64,000 nucleotides of DNA from contig JAVHJL010000011.1 of assembly GCA_036971715.1 (NCBI GenBank), positions 1,116,001 through 1,180,000 on the forward strand. The letters are read 5' to 3'. This stretch comes from Arthrobotrys musiformis (taxonomy: Eukaryota; Ascomycota; Orbiliomycetes; Orbiliales; Orbiliaceae). The position numbers and the translations under genes are program-made. Positions 12,162 through 23,330 of this stretch are shown here, in pieces (the first letter of the stretch is position 1; each line of letters starts with the position of its first letter). The notes under the pieces are model-generated. The model was not told the DNA's origin. It ran no database searches and saw nothing but the letters and a program-made list of their open reading frames with translations.

Positions 12162-13262
12162 TCACGCCCAATCCTTCTGAAGCCTCACCTTCTTCGTAAT
12201 ATCCCTCGGCGGACGTCGGATGACGAGATAAAACATTATGGAAGTCGCGATACCGAGGGAGTACCTTTTTAAATTAGCCTTAAATTTCTGCAAGCGTTTG
12301 GCGTTTTGGGGTAGCGGATTGTATTATAAACTCACCAAGTAACGATATACTGAAAATGATTATTCCTCAAAGTCACCTCCGGCACGCGGCCGATGGGGAT
12401 TCCCTTGCCCTGTCTATCCATAATCGCGAGAATAGTATGATCTACCCCCATCAGCACCCCGCATTTAAATAAGTAAAGGGGAGGAAATACCCATGGTCTC
12501 CTCAACCATAACCCCCTGAGCCCCACTCCACCCCGCCATCTCCTTCACATCCGGAAAATACCATTTCCCCTCTTCAGGCACATTATCCGGCGTAAAACTA
12601 TTCTTCTTTATCGGCTCCCTCAATAATCCCTCCACTAGAACCTCACCGCTGGGAAGCGCCCGCTCACCACCGGCTTTATAACGTTTTCGTCTATCGGCTA
12701 GTGACTTTGATATCCACCCTCTATTCACCAAAATAGTAGACGCATTATCGAGCGATCGGTCGAGGGGTGTGATTACGATATACCCGTTTTCACCATCGTG
12801 TAGCCGTGGACCGAGTAACATCTCCTTCTCGTGCAAAAACACGCCTCGGGTGGCGACACGGCGGTAATCGAATTCGGGTAATCTATCCACATCGATAACC
12901 GGCGGTAACGGCAGCGGTGGTCGTGCGAGGCGGTCTTCGCTGCGTGCTATGAGCGAGGTTTTCCAGTTTAGTCGTTGGATCTGCCAGGTCCCCAGTGCGA
13001 ATGCAGTAAGTGGTATCAACGCCAGTATCACCAGACCTAACGGACGGTGTCGACGGTTGGTGCGGACGAGACGGGCGGGTTGGTCGAGGATCGATTGGAA
13101 GTTTGGGTTATCGCCCGGCTGTTGTTTGGTGGTGTAGCTTCGCAGGGTTTTGAAGGGGTGGGTTAGGCGGTGGGTTAGGCGGTGGGTGCAGGTGGGGCAT
13201 ATTGATTTGGACAGCGGTCTGCGGAGGAGGAGGTTGAAATGGCGGGGTAGGAGGGCCGACAT
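12162..13262 (-). CDS. SHY1: SURF1/Shy1 cytochrome c oxidase assembly protein
   Basis: Inner-membrane mitochondrial protein needed for cytochrome c oxidase assembly. Exons 12491-13262, 12336-12441 and 12162-12264 give 326 residues. A basic, arginine-rich presequence precedes the first membrane helix (PLGLVILALIPLTAFALGTW followed by QIQRLNWK, the classic SURF1 signature). The intermembrane-space domain shows YRRVATRGVFLHEKEMLLGP and STILVNRGWI. The C-terminal exons supply IPIGRVPEVTLRNNHFQYIV and the second helix YSLGIATSIMFYLVIRR. An upstream in-frame extension exists, but the ATG at 13262 gives a family-like presequence and is preferred. Confidence 0.94.
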
Positions 13263-13539
13263 TTTGTCGGTGGGTGGTATTGCGCGGGCAATTGGTTTTA
13301 GTTGAGAAGTTGAGGTTTGAAGTTGGCGAGCTGTGATGGCCTGATCTTTTCGGCCGATATAAAATACAAACTTCAAGAAGGGACTCCAAGATAATGCATA
13401 TGCCTCAAATGCACACCATAAAATAAAATAAAATAAAAAAAAGAAAACTCCAAAATAATATAAAAAATCCACGCTCAAATACTCAAAAACCAAAACCTCA
13501 AACAATACCAAACATACCCTCTAAACATCACGAACAAAA

Positions 13540-16500
13540 TCACCCAGAGCAAACACACCCAACCTTCCGCGCATGGAAAAGCGTCATACTCAAACTCGTA
13601 TCGTTATCCCCCGCCACAGGCGTCGGATCGCTGACCTGCTCCCACGGCTTCAGCGAATACTCCACCACCCGGCCCCTCGACGACATCCCCTTCAACCACT
13701 CAGACGTAGCCCCCACATTCCCCGCCGTCCCCCCCACGGGCCCCGTATTCCACGCCTCGATCCCTCCCAGCATATACCCGATCTGTGGCAGCCCATACCT
13801 CCGCTTCAAAAACCGTCGTATATGTTGTCGTGATTCTTCGTTCATATCTACCCCCCAGTAAATTAGTTCCGCTTCCCTTAAAATCCTGTGAAAAGATGTT
13901 CATACCGTCAACAATGGCGCAAGCAACGTCCAATGCAAACTCAGACATGAAATCATCGTTCTGCACGCTTCGGTTCTCCAACAGCGCACAAAGCCCGATC
14001 ACCATCCTCCCCTGCTCAACCACACTCGTCTTCGCCGATCCAAACTCCGCTTTATGTAGCGCCACAATCCTCAAGAATAGTACAATCCTACATAACCCCG
14101 ATCATTAGCCAAACCCTAAACTGTAGATTAGAGAAAAGAGGGAACTCACCAGCTCCTCAACCTAGCATAAACCTTCCCCACCGTCTCCTTCCCCCCCGTA
14201 ACCTCCCCATCACTCTGAATCGTCACCTCCCCTCCAGCTCCACTCAAAGCCTGCAGCACAGCATTCATCTTATCCGCCAGGATCGGTGGCAACCAAGTCC
14301 CCGCATCCGTTCCACTCCCACCATCCCGTCCAGCAGTAACATCAATAGCAGATATCAAACTCCTCGCCAACATCTCCCCAGCCCTCTTAACCCCCTCTTC
14401 ATCCGTCACCCCCTCATCAACGACAATAAACGCCCCAGAAGCATTCGGAAACCCCGAGGAGTTCAATATCATCTCCTCCGTATATACTCTAATCTGCGAA
14501 ACACACGCGTCGTCTAGCACCGATACTAAATCCGCCCATATCGCGCCTCGATCGCTGTTCATTTCCGTAATCGAGCTGACGAAAGCTTTCGTCACTGCGT
14601 TTCGGAGATTGGCGGATTCGGCTGTGTCCGATGCGTGCGAGATTTCGGCTTCGAAGATTAACCGCATCTTCAGCTGGCATAATCGTACGCTGAAGTCGTT
14701 GACATGCTGTAGCAGCCGTGTGACCTGGACGTCCGCGTCGACTTCCAAGACATCTACCCTCACATCAGCATCACTCATCAATAAAACACACCGAAAATGA
14801 AAACTTACCGCTACTATCATGCTCATCCAACAAATGATCAATCAGTAAACTCAAATGCTTCGATATCAACGGATTCGACTGCGGCGCCAAAGGCTCCACC
14901 AACTCCGAAACTAATATATCAAAGTCGCTGAACGCCAGGTTCCTCAGTAGATCCAGCACGATATCGTTGTTCATGCTATACTCCAGCCGACTGTCAAGGT
15001 TCGGATCCGCCGCCGCGACGCACAACTTAATCGCCTTCCTAAAGATTCCCACAAACAGTCTCCCATTCGTCACGCGGAACCTCTTCCTCTCCAGTCGCAG
15101 CGAGTACATTTCCTACACCAACGTTAGCTCCTATTCCATAATAACAACCATGGATAAAACTCACCTGCTCCGTCAAATCCAACTTCCCATCCTCCTCATC
15201 CAACAACAGCGCCAAAGTCTGAAACGCAAGCTCCGTCACATCCGCAGCCTCAATACTCCCACTATCCTCCCCAGCCTGCCCCACAATCTCACTCGTAACC
15301 CTAATCACATTCTTCAACTCAAAACACCCAGCAACAAGCATATTCGAAAACGCCACCGCAAGCGTCGGCCGACTCGTATTCTTAATCGTCCCAACCATCC
15401 ACCCCTCCATCAACGGATCAAACGTCACGGGATCCAATTGTCGAAGACTGGCTAGTAATCGCGGGAACCGCTTGTAAACCGCCATATCCGTACCTCTAAA
15501 CCCATTCTCAACCCTTTCGACGAGTACCTTGAACGCCTTCGTCACCGCCGCCGGTTGCACGGGAATAGTCCCCGACAATAACCCTTCAACCCCTTCATCT
15601 AACTCCCCTTCTCCGAACTCCGCGAGCGTATCCCCCAACGAATGCGGTAGCATAGCCTGCGTCTTCCCCAGCAAAAAGTCACTTTCGAGACTCTGCCTAA
15701 TATCCCCATCACACCCCTGATACTGTGCAAAGTTAAACAACGAGGTGGTGAGGTACTGTTCCACGGGCCTATGCTCCATCGTCCTTTTCACTTGTAAGGC
15801 TTTATACCTATCGAACAAGGTTTTGAGTATATCCCCCACGACACCGATGGCGAAGTACACATCCACATTGGAGGATAACGTATCCGCCGCAGCCGACAAG
15901 ATTTCAGGATTTTCCGAGTTGGAGACTAGCTTTATAACTTCAGCCAATACACCAAAATCCTCGAGCTCCTCGAGAACTTTTCGGACTAGTAGGAATTCGC
16001 TGGGTGATATGGTAACAGGGAGCTCGGAGACACTAGGCCGCCAGCCTAGGTTATTCCCCCCACGGCCATCAGACGCCGTACTCTGCGCCTGCCGCCTCCT
16101 AACCGCCGCACAAATCCAGAATCCAAGTTCCGACATCACATTCCTCGTCAACCCGTGCAAGAACTTGATTTCTTCGAAAGTGAACGCGGATTCGGCTTTA
16201 ACCGTCACCGCCGCCAGAAGTGATTTATTAACCCCGTTCACAAAGATTCCGGGGATACGATCCATCACTATCTCCTTCGCTTTCGTCAGGCTCGCCGCTT
16301 CGGCATTGACGATGAACCCCTTCTGTAATAGAAGATTCGATCTCAGATTCCGTTGTGCGACTGGTGTATGCTGGTGGTTCACAGGAATCTCTGCTAACAG
16401 ACGTATGTAACACGGCTGTTCTTCATCGATACTCCCATGCCGCATCAGGGCTCCACGGGAAATCAGCCAACTCATGTATTTCCCCGCCGTAAAGTGTTTT

Positions 16501-18748
16501 GATCTGACGAGTTCCGATATAAGAAGGTACACATGTTTCTTACACCGCCTCCCGCCTCCCGTGACGAGAAGGAAATCATGGATTGGGGGTTGGATTTGGA
16601 TTCCCCGGCGTGAGAATCGTCGAAGGAGGCGGACGGCGAAGTAGAGGCGGTGAAGCCCAACACGGAGCGATGTGACTGCCCATTCGCAGAGGGCTTTGAC
16701 GGTTTGATGGTAATCCTTTGATAGATCGAGGAAGCGGTTCGTGACGTCCTCGATATCGTATGGAGCTCGGATGTGGTCGAGGAAGTCGATGGCGGCTTTA
16801 CGCGGTGAGGCGGAGCCGTTGGATGATTTTGTGCTACCTGGTTCTAGATTGCGGTTCCGGGAGGCGATGTTATTGATGCTGGAGATTATGACGGGGTTGC
16901 TGGTGTCAACGCAGGCACGGAGGGGGCCTTCGTTTATCAACCAGCTTTTGGGGTTGATGAAGGCTTGTCGGTGATTAAGCAGCAGCCGCTGGTTAAAAGT
17001 TAGCAGGTGATTATCCATAATATATGGGGAGGGTTCATACTGTCAGATGTACTGCTAGCCTCTGTAGAAGCGGCTTGTAGAGGTCGAGTTCGCCGGTTGC
17101 AATTATCTGGCTCACCTTCCCTAGCAGAGCGTCCACTAGTCTCCGGCCAAACTTACGGCTGGAGACGATGTGGTCCCACTCGGCCTGGAGGATGAGCATC
17201 GCCAATGGTAGCTTGTCCAAAGAGGTTGTCTCTAGAAGGCCGAGATACCATTCCAGGAATGCCCCTCGGTCGAGCAGGTTTTCCGAATACAGTTGTGTCG
17301 TCAGACGTAGGCTACGGCGCATTAGTACTAAATCTCCACAATGAGAATTGAGTGTCCTTACATATAAGTCATCCTTGTCTTCCAAGTCGACCTCGCAATC
17401 GCAGACGACGAAGACGACGCAGCTTCCTTCCCGTTCGACTTTTGAGGGCCGTCTTTTCCGCAGTCCGCCATGCCTTTCTCGAGGTATTGCACAACACCCT
17501 GAGTCCACTCTCTCAACCACTTCGACTCGTTCCCCATGGCCAACGAACCCGCACCCTTTCTCTTCAAACTCCTCAGCTCGTTTGCACCGACGCATCTCAC
17601 GTACCACAGCGCTCTTAGTAAGGGAATATTCTTCGCCGTGCACTCATCTAGCAACTCCTTGCCCCTCAAGCCCAGCGGAATCGTCCTCGACAGCCGTCTG
17701 AGTGGTATATCCGGGTTCGCAAGGTCCCTCAACCACGACTCCTTCTTCGCGCCGGGGAATGTAACACGGGGTGGGAATTTGAAGGTGGAAGGGGTGTTGA
17801 TGCGGCCTATGTGCTGGCGCTTTTCCAGGATTGTGACAAAGATTGAGGAGACGATGTCTACGCCTACGTTCTTTTTTATGAGCGGGGCGAGGAGGGCTTT
17901 GGCGGTGCTTTGCTCTCCTGGATGCATTTTGTCGGAGAAACCGGTTCGTGCGGCAGATTCGGTGACGGAGTCTTCTGGGTGGTTGCCCTTCCATGGGAAG
18001 AAGTCGGGGAATTCTGTAGATTTTTTAATTATTAGTATACACTTTTGATATATAATTTGGAGATAGACGCACTTGGGTCTTTGAGTTCTTTGCCGTAGTT
18101 ATCTCTGAAGGGATAGGAATGACATCCTGTCGGCGGCTCGATCATGTACGATTTGAGCTTGTTATCCTTCGATGCGGCCTGGGTGGTCGGCTGGGGTGCG
18201 ACCTTCTGCCGAGTCGACCTCTTGGGTTTCTTATGGGCCGGCTGGGGAAGCATCTTCATCTCCATGGGTATGGAATTATTGAAAGATACCAAGAACGGCG
18301 CCTGGGAGTTCTGCTGCTGTTGGAGGGCCGTGGGGAAGGGGAAGGCATAACGGGCCTTCTTACGGGCGTTCGTAACGACGAGCTGGCCCTTCGCCGGCAT
18401 GGCGGGTGGGAAAGCATCTTGGGCAGCTGAACGTAGGACGCTGGGAGATGCGGCGACGGACTTTGCGACGATGGAACCGCTTCGACCGCGGGAACGGATC
18501 GGGGTCGGGAGGGTGGGGGATGTGAGGTCGATTACGTTGGCGGATTTGGAGGATGTTCGGGAATGACCTGGCGCCCGAGATGCCGATTGAGAGGACGTCG
18601 GAGTAGAGGCATGGGATTGGGATTGAGACTGGGATTGGGACTGAGATTGAGGGTTCGGGATGACGAGGGGACTCGGATTTGGGCCGGTGTGAGGCTGGCT
18701 GGGACGGCGGCCACCGCGCTGCTGGCGAGGCTTGGTGACGGTCGACAT
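13540..18748 (-). CDS. MED12: Mediator of RNA polymerase II transcription subunit 12
   Basis: MED12 (Srb8) belongs to the CDK8 kinase module and controls RNA polymerase II transcription in the nucleus. Eight exons join in frame: 18073-18748, 17362-18013, 17041-17311, 15165-16988, 14809-15112, 14150-14753, 13906-14087 and 13540-13847, total 1606 residues. The N-terminus is rich in S, Q and P, including a run of alternating SQ. The Med12 domain spans the exon 1-2 junction: PPTGCHSYPFRDNYGKELKD, then FPDFFPWKGNHPEDSVTESA. The long helical body includes LRLTTQLYSENLLDRGAFLE. Fungal MED12 proteins are usually about 1500-1700 residues, so this copy looks complete. The downstream exons are recognisable mainly by continuity of frame and splice phase. 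Confidence 0.92.
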
Positions 18749-19439
18749 GATGATGGTTTCGACGAAGCGTTAGATGGTGTTTAGATCTATATCAGCCATG
18801 TCAGCCATATCCATAGAGAAGTAGTTACTCCTACAAGGAATATATATATGAAGCCAAGGACGGGAAGCCGGGATCCTGTGGTGGAGCTGGCGATGGTGTT
18901 TCGCTGTCGCGTTAGACACACCCGCACACAGATAGACACATACCTTGTACACAAAACAGCTGGCCGTACGACACGACAGCGACATTATATTATATTAATA
19001 GTGCCGACATGGTATGGTATATATATATATATATTGAAAGAGAGTGGAGGTTGGCGATGTCGATGGCTTGGTATGTGAAAGAGGTCAAGTCAGCGCGGTG
19101 CGGTGGGTCTCTCTCTCTTGCCTGCCCGATTAATATCGACTAGCAGCAGCACCCCGGCCGGCATAATCGTGGCCAGTCACAGCGCCGGGAAACGCCCAAC
19201 CTGTGCACCAAGTCCCGTGGTTTGGTCGAACGAATGGTGGGGGCCTCGTAAAGAAGAAAGAAGAAGGCTAAATGGTGTTTGGTTTGAGCAATTGAGCCGA
19301 CCGAAGGAATACGAATTGGCCAGAATAACAATTCAAGATCAATTGTCTTGCCCGGACACCCCTGATCATTCTGCCATCAACCTCCTCCACGACGACACCG
19401 ACATCTACAACAGCTGCACATATACACCTATAATACACA
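18749..19439. promoter_or_regulatory. Divergent promoter region of MED12 and Asterix
   Basis: About 0.7 kb between two start codons facing apart. It contains a TA dinucleotide tract near 19017-19035. No ORF with a recognisable product. Confidence 0.5.
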
Positions 19440-20358
19440 ATGTCGAACAAGAAGGATATGAGGCGGGCGGATCTCAGTACGTTCACCGGACAAATAGAAG
19501 GAGAGAGAGGGAGCTAATGTGAATGTTTGACAGTCGTGCCGTACACGGCGCCGCCACCACCGAGCCCTGAAGGTAGTCCTTGATCGCATGAATTATAGGG
19601 GACCGGACGCCTGCTGACACGAGCATGAATATTCTGTATAGCCTCGGCGGACATCAGCTGTATGACACTCCAGACTACAATCGTGGCATATTAGGGATAT
19701 GGATTGGACTGACACGGGTGGCAACAGCGACAATGGCCTCGACGCTGCCAATGGCCGCCGTAGGACTCCACTCCCTCTATTTTATTCTCTAATATCCATG
19801 CTAATGGTGTATTATAATATTGTAGATGTTCCTGCGCAACCGGTATGCTATCCTCTCGTTATATATATAAATCATAACATAATACAAGACCGTATCTAAC
19901 GACACGACCGACACAGAACCATCGCATGGTACGCCTCCTCTCCTAACAACCCCAAAGAAAATACAGTGGGATATGATATAATATAGTGGGAATTGAATGG
20001 GAGTTAATTTGGGGAATAGGGCCTCGATGTCCTTCGCTGTGCAGACCTGGCTGTCCGAGACCCCGGCACAGAAGGCCGCAGGGAAGCAGCCCGCCCTCTT
20101 CAGCGTTCTCTTCGCCGGTTAGTCCCTTTTCCCCATACAACTATTTCCAAGACTAGTGGAAGTGAAGCTAACGGATTCCATGTAAAACAGTCATCTCGAT
20201 TGTCGTTGTAAGTGGAAATATCCGAACAGACTTATATCAAAGTAAGGAAGAGAGGATGACTAATGCATTGATCATGATGACGACGGTATCAACAGTCGTA
20301 CATGCCAGGCGCCCCGAGGCCGATTCCGACCGGAGCCCCAGCGACCCCGCCTGCCTAG
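19440..20358 (+). CDS. Asterix family ER membrane protein (UPF0139/WDR83OS-like), nine exons
   Basis: Small ER membrane protein; the animal homologue is a subunit of the PAT complex that shields membrane segments during insertion. It is readable only after splicing nine exons: 19440-19476, 19534-19572, 19642-19659, 19728-19759, 19826-19842, 19917-19928, 20020-20117, 20191-20207 and 20296-20358. Phases agree throughout and total 333 nt, 110 residues. The product begins MSNKKDMRRADLIVPYTAPP, continues ADISSTMASTLPMAAMFLRN, then RTIAWASMSFAVQTWLSETP, and ends GAPRPIPTGAPATPPA. These match the fungal Asterix order: basic start, proline stretch, membrane segments, PAQK loop. Five exons are 18 nt or less (18, 17, 12 and 17 nt, plus a 32-nt neighbour just above that size). 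Introns exceed coding sequence in total length. Confidence 0.85.
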
Positions 20359-21802
20359 TCTCTCCATTCTACTCTCTCAGAGTATTGTTAAATGTTTAAT
20401 GCTGCAGCATCGAGGGTTTATTGTATTATATCTTTTTGCTATCCCACCATATAATAATATCTTATTCGGCCCGCCCCGAACCACTTACATACTTATCTAT
20501 CGATATAATATATCTATCTGGTGTAGCACGGAAGCCAACCAAGGGGAAAAGAGCGAAAGGAAAAGGTACAGGTGCAGAATGTGCATATTTGATCCTGTCG
20601 GCTGGACAAGGCCAAAGCGGCTGCAGCTGGCTTGGCCTGCAGAGCTATGCCTGCCATGTCTCTGCCCTGCTCTGCTCTGAGGCCATTATCACTTACATGA
20701 CGATACTACTAGCAGTATTCGATAAGAGGGAGCTAGCTTTGTTACCGTGACGCTATCCATATACACGCCTGGGATCTATGATACCCACCTACAGTATATG
20801 ATATCAGTATATGAGAGTGTTTGTAGATGTCTAATAGAGAGCAGGCTGTTGGCTGTATTGTATTGTAGAACAAAGTGTTGTGCGTTGGACATAAAGAATA
20901 AATAAGCTTCGGCCCCTCTTTCTTCCTTCCCTCTTTCCTCTCTTTCTCTCTCTTCCTCCCATCACCACTCTCTTCATCTTCTCTTCTGCAGCTTCTTTTG
21001 AGCTTCAACTTCAACTTCCACTTCCACGACATCTCCGCTCTTCCGTTCCCGCCCTCTTTCTTAATTGTCCCATCCGTCCATCAATCGATCCAACATCTTA
21101 GTAATCTTTTTTAGTCTGCTGCAATCACAAAGGTGGGTTTGTCTTTCTTTCTTTCATCTACCGTTAGATTGGACATTATGTACCACGCGACTGCTTTCCT
21201 GTCCCTGGCTGCTGGCTTGCTCGCTGGCTGGATGGATGGCTGGCTGGCTGGCTGGCAACCTTGTCCTATCCAATCACATTGCATCCATGGCCTGACCAAC
21301 GAACCGGAGCTTGGACCTGGAGCTGGGAGCTGGCACCGACACCTGTCCCCACTTTAATATTCGATCGGTTGTTGATATCATTCTAATCTGCCTTCGGACG
21401 CTCTTCGGGCTTGCTGTCTCGCCTGACCTGCCTTGCCTTGCCTTGCCTCCTGTTCTGTCCTGGCTCTTGTTCTGGTTCTGTTGCTAGCTTATTACTCACT
21501 CTTTGTCCGCTTGCACTGCCCTTTGCCACCCCCGGAACAGTCCGTCCATCACTAGCTACTAGTATATATTCGCTCATAAAGCCCCCTCTTCCTCTCCAAC
21601 CACCGTCATCATTGCTACTTTCTCTCTCTCCCCTTTAAATACTCCCTCCATCCTCCACATTAATTCCGACTTCCACTAACAAAACCTCCTCCGGTCCATC
21701 AACAGCCTCTACACCTTTCCCCCCCACGCACCTTCCTTAAACCCCTTCGCCAAAACCCACACAGGACCATTCTTTAGGGTCACCCCGAAAAAAACGCAGT
21801 TT
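20359..21802. other. Intergenic and pyrimidine-rich leader of eIF1
   Basis: 1.4 kb. From about 20905 to 21800 the plus strand is strongly C/T-rich, with CTGG repeats near 21205-21255, as is common upstream of highly expressed fungal genes. A 5' UTR intron is possible. No ORF here has recognisable homology. Confidence 0.5.
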
Positions 21803-22328
21803 ATGTCCCTCGAGAACCTTAAGTCGTTTGATCCCTTCGCAGAGACCGATGGTGGGGACGACAAAAAGGATTATATCCATATCCGCATTCAACGTAAGTC
21901 CCTTCTCCACCCTCCAACTCTACCCGAATGGACTTTCTAACAGTCAGCAGAGCGTAATGGTCGTAAGACTTTAACCACCGTTCAAGGGCTTCCCAAGGAA
22001 ATCGATCCCAAACGTGTTCTCAAATTCGCCAAGAAGGAATTTGGTAAGCCTTACTTTGCCTCACACACACACACACACACACACAAAAAAAACACTCCCA
22101 ACTAACGTGAAATGTAAAATGCACAGCCACCAACGGCTCCATTGTCGACGATCCAGAACTCGGTGAAGTCATCCAGCTCCAGGGTGACCAACGTCAAAAG
22201 ATCTCCGAATTGATGGTGAATTCTATGGACATCAACAGGAACAACATCAAGGTAACCACCTTCAACTTGAAAATTGCTATTTATTACACTCAACACAAAC
22301 TAACACGCACTAGATCCACGGTTTCTAA
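21803..22328 (+). CDS. SUI1: Translation initiation factor eIF1 (SUI1)
   Basis: eIF1 binds the 40S subunit near the P site and enforces AUG selection. Four exons: 21803-21893, 21951-22043, 22127-22251 and 22314-22328, total 107 residues. Diagnostic segments are MSLENLKSFDPFAE, DYIHIRIQQRNGRKTLTTVQ, GLPKEIDPKRVLKFAKKEFA, DPELGEVIQLQGDQRQKISE and the terminal IHGF. The last exon is only 15 nt (IHGF plus stop). Intron 2 carries an AC dinucleotide run near 22064-22084. Length and sequence are ordinary for eIF1. Confidence 0.96.
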
Positions 22329-23330
22329 ATCCATGATAGCTTCCGTCCTTTGAGAAAGAACAACGACCTATTTGCATCCCTTCAATTTCTCTATCAGACC
22401 TTTACAAACCTCGAGCCGGGAGAAAATATGCGAATCACCAGCCGTATGATATCGTAATGAGACTAGTTCTTTAAATTTTCTTCTTATCCTTCTATCGATC
22501 AATCATCGTAACAACCCAACTGGCTGCTTCCGTCTTTTCTCTCTTCTGGTTTCTCCTGCATCGTTCAATTGTGTTTTCGATAACGCTGGACAACGACCCA
22601 TATGATACCCCGGGATTAAATACGTCTTTGTTTTTCCTTTTTCAACTCGGACATTACGGTGCTATTCTTCTTAAATCGTCGGTTCTTATATTATTTTCCC
22701 TCTATCCGCCTTTACTCTTCGGACGGGCGTCTTTTTATTCCTCCTTTTACTTCGCTCTGGACTTTGCTTTTCCGTTGTTTTTCTTTTTCCTAACTTATCA
22801 ATAATCCACTGTCAGACGAGACGTGGACCTGCTCACCGTATTACTAGAACCACGTCTCCCCTTTCTATCCCGCACAAGATAGAGAAGAAAAGGAAGACTA
22901 GGAAGTCACCGTGGTACTTTTAACATCGGTAGCTCCGATCAAAGAAACCGTTCGCTGTTTTTTGTATTGTGGAATTTGCCCGAACTAGCCCTTTTTGATT
23001 CGTTTCGTCTTCGTTCATTAACACGCCCCATATTTTGTATGAGTTGGATATGGATGGTAGGGATAGACGATCATTTAGAATGGAAGAGCAATTCTTGTCG
23101 ATAACTTCTTTTTCCCGTGATGTAGAGTGTAGGTTGTGTAGCGGAGTTGAAGGTTTGTATTACGTGTATTGTGTAGGACAGTGGACTGGCATTGGTTCGG
23201 GTAATGTTGGTTATTACAAGGTTGGTATAATAGGCTAGGTACTTGTATACTCTATAAATTCATCGGAAGGTTATATAATATATATATAATCTACACCTAT
23301 CTATTCTTTTAACCTCCAAGGAAGAAAGAA
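22329..23330. other. Intergenic between convergent genes
   Basis: About 1 kb, holding the 3' UTRs of eIF1 and the GH55-SGNH gene. A T-rich ORF at 22571-22804 has phenylalanine/leucine-rich low complexity and no family features; I do not consider it coding. Confidence 0.55.

Noticed and set aside
22571..22804. Plus-strand ORF of 77 codons rich in F and L
   Set aside because: Follows the eIF1 stop in T-rich sequence; most likely 3' UTR.
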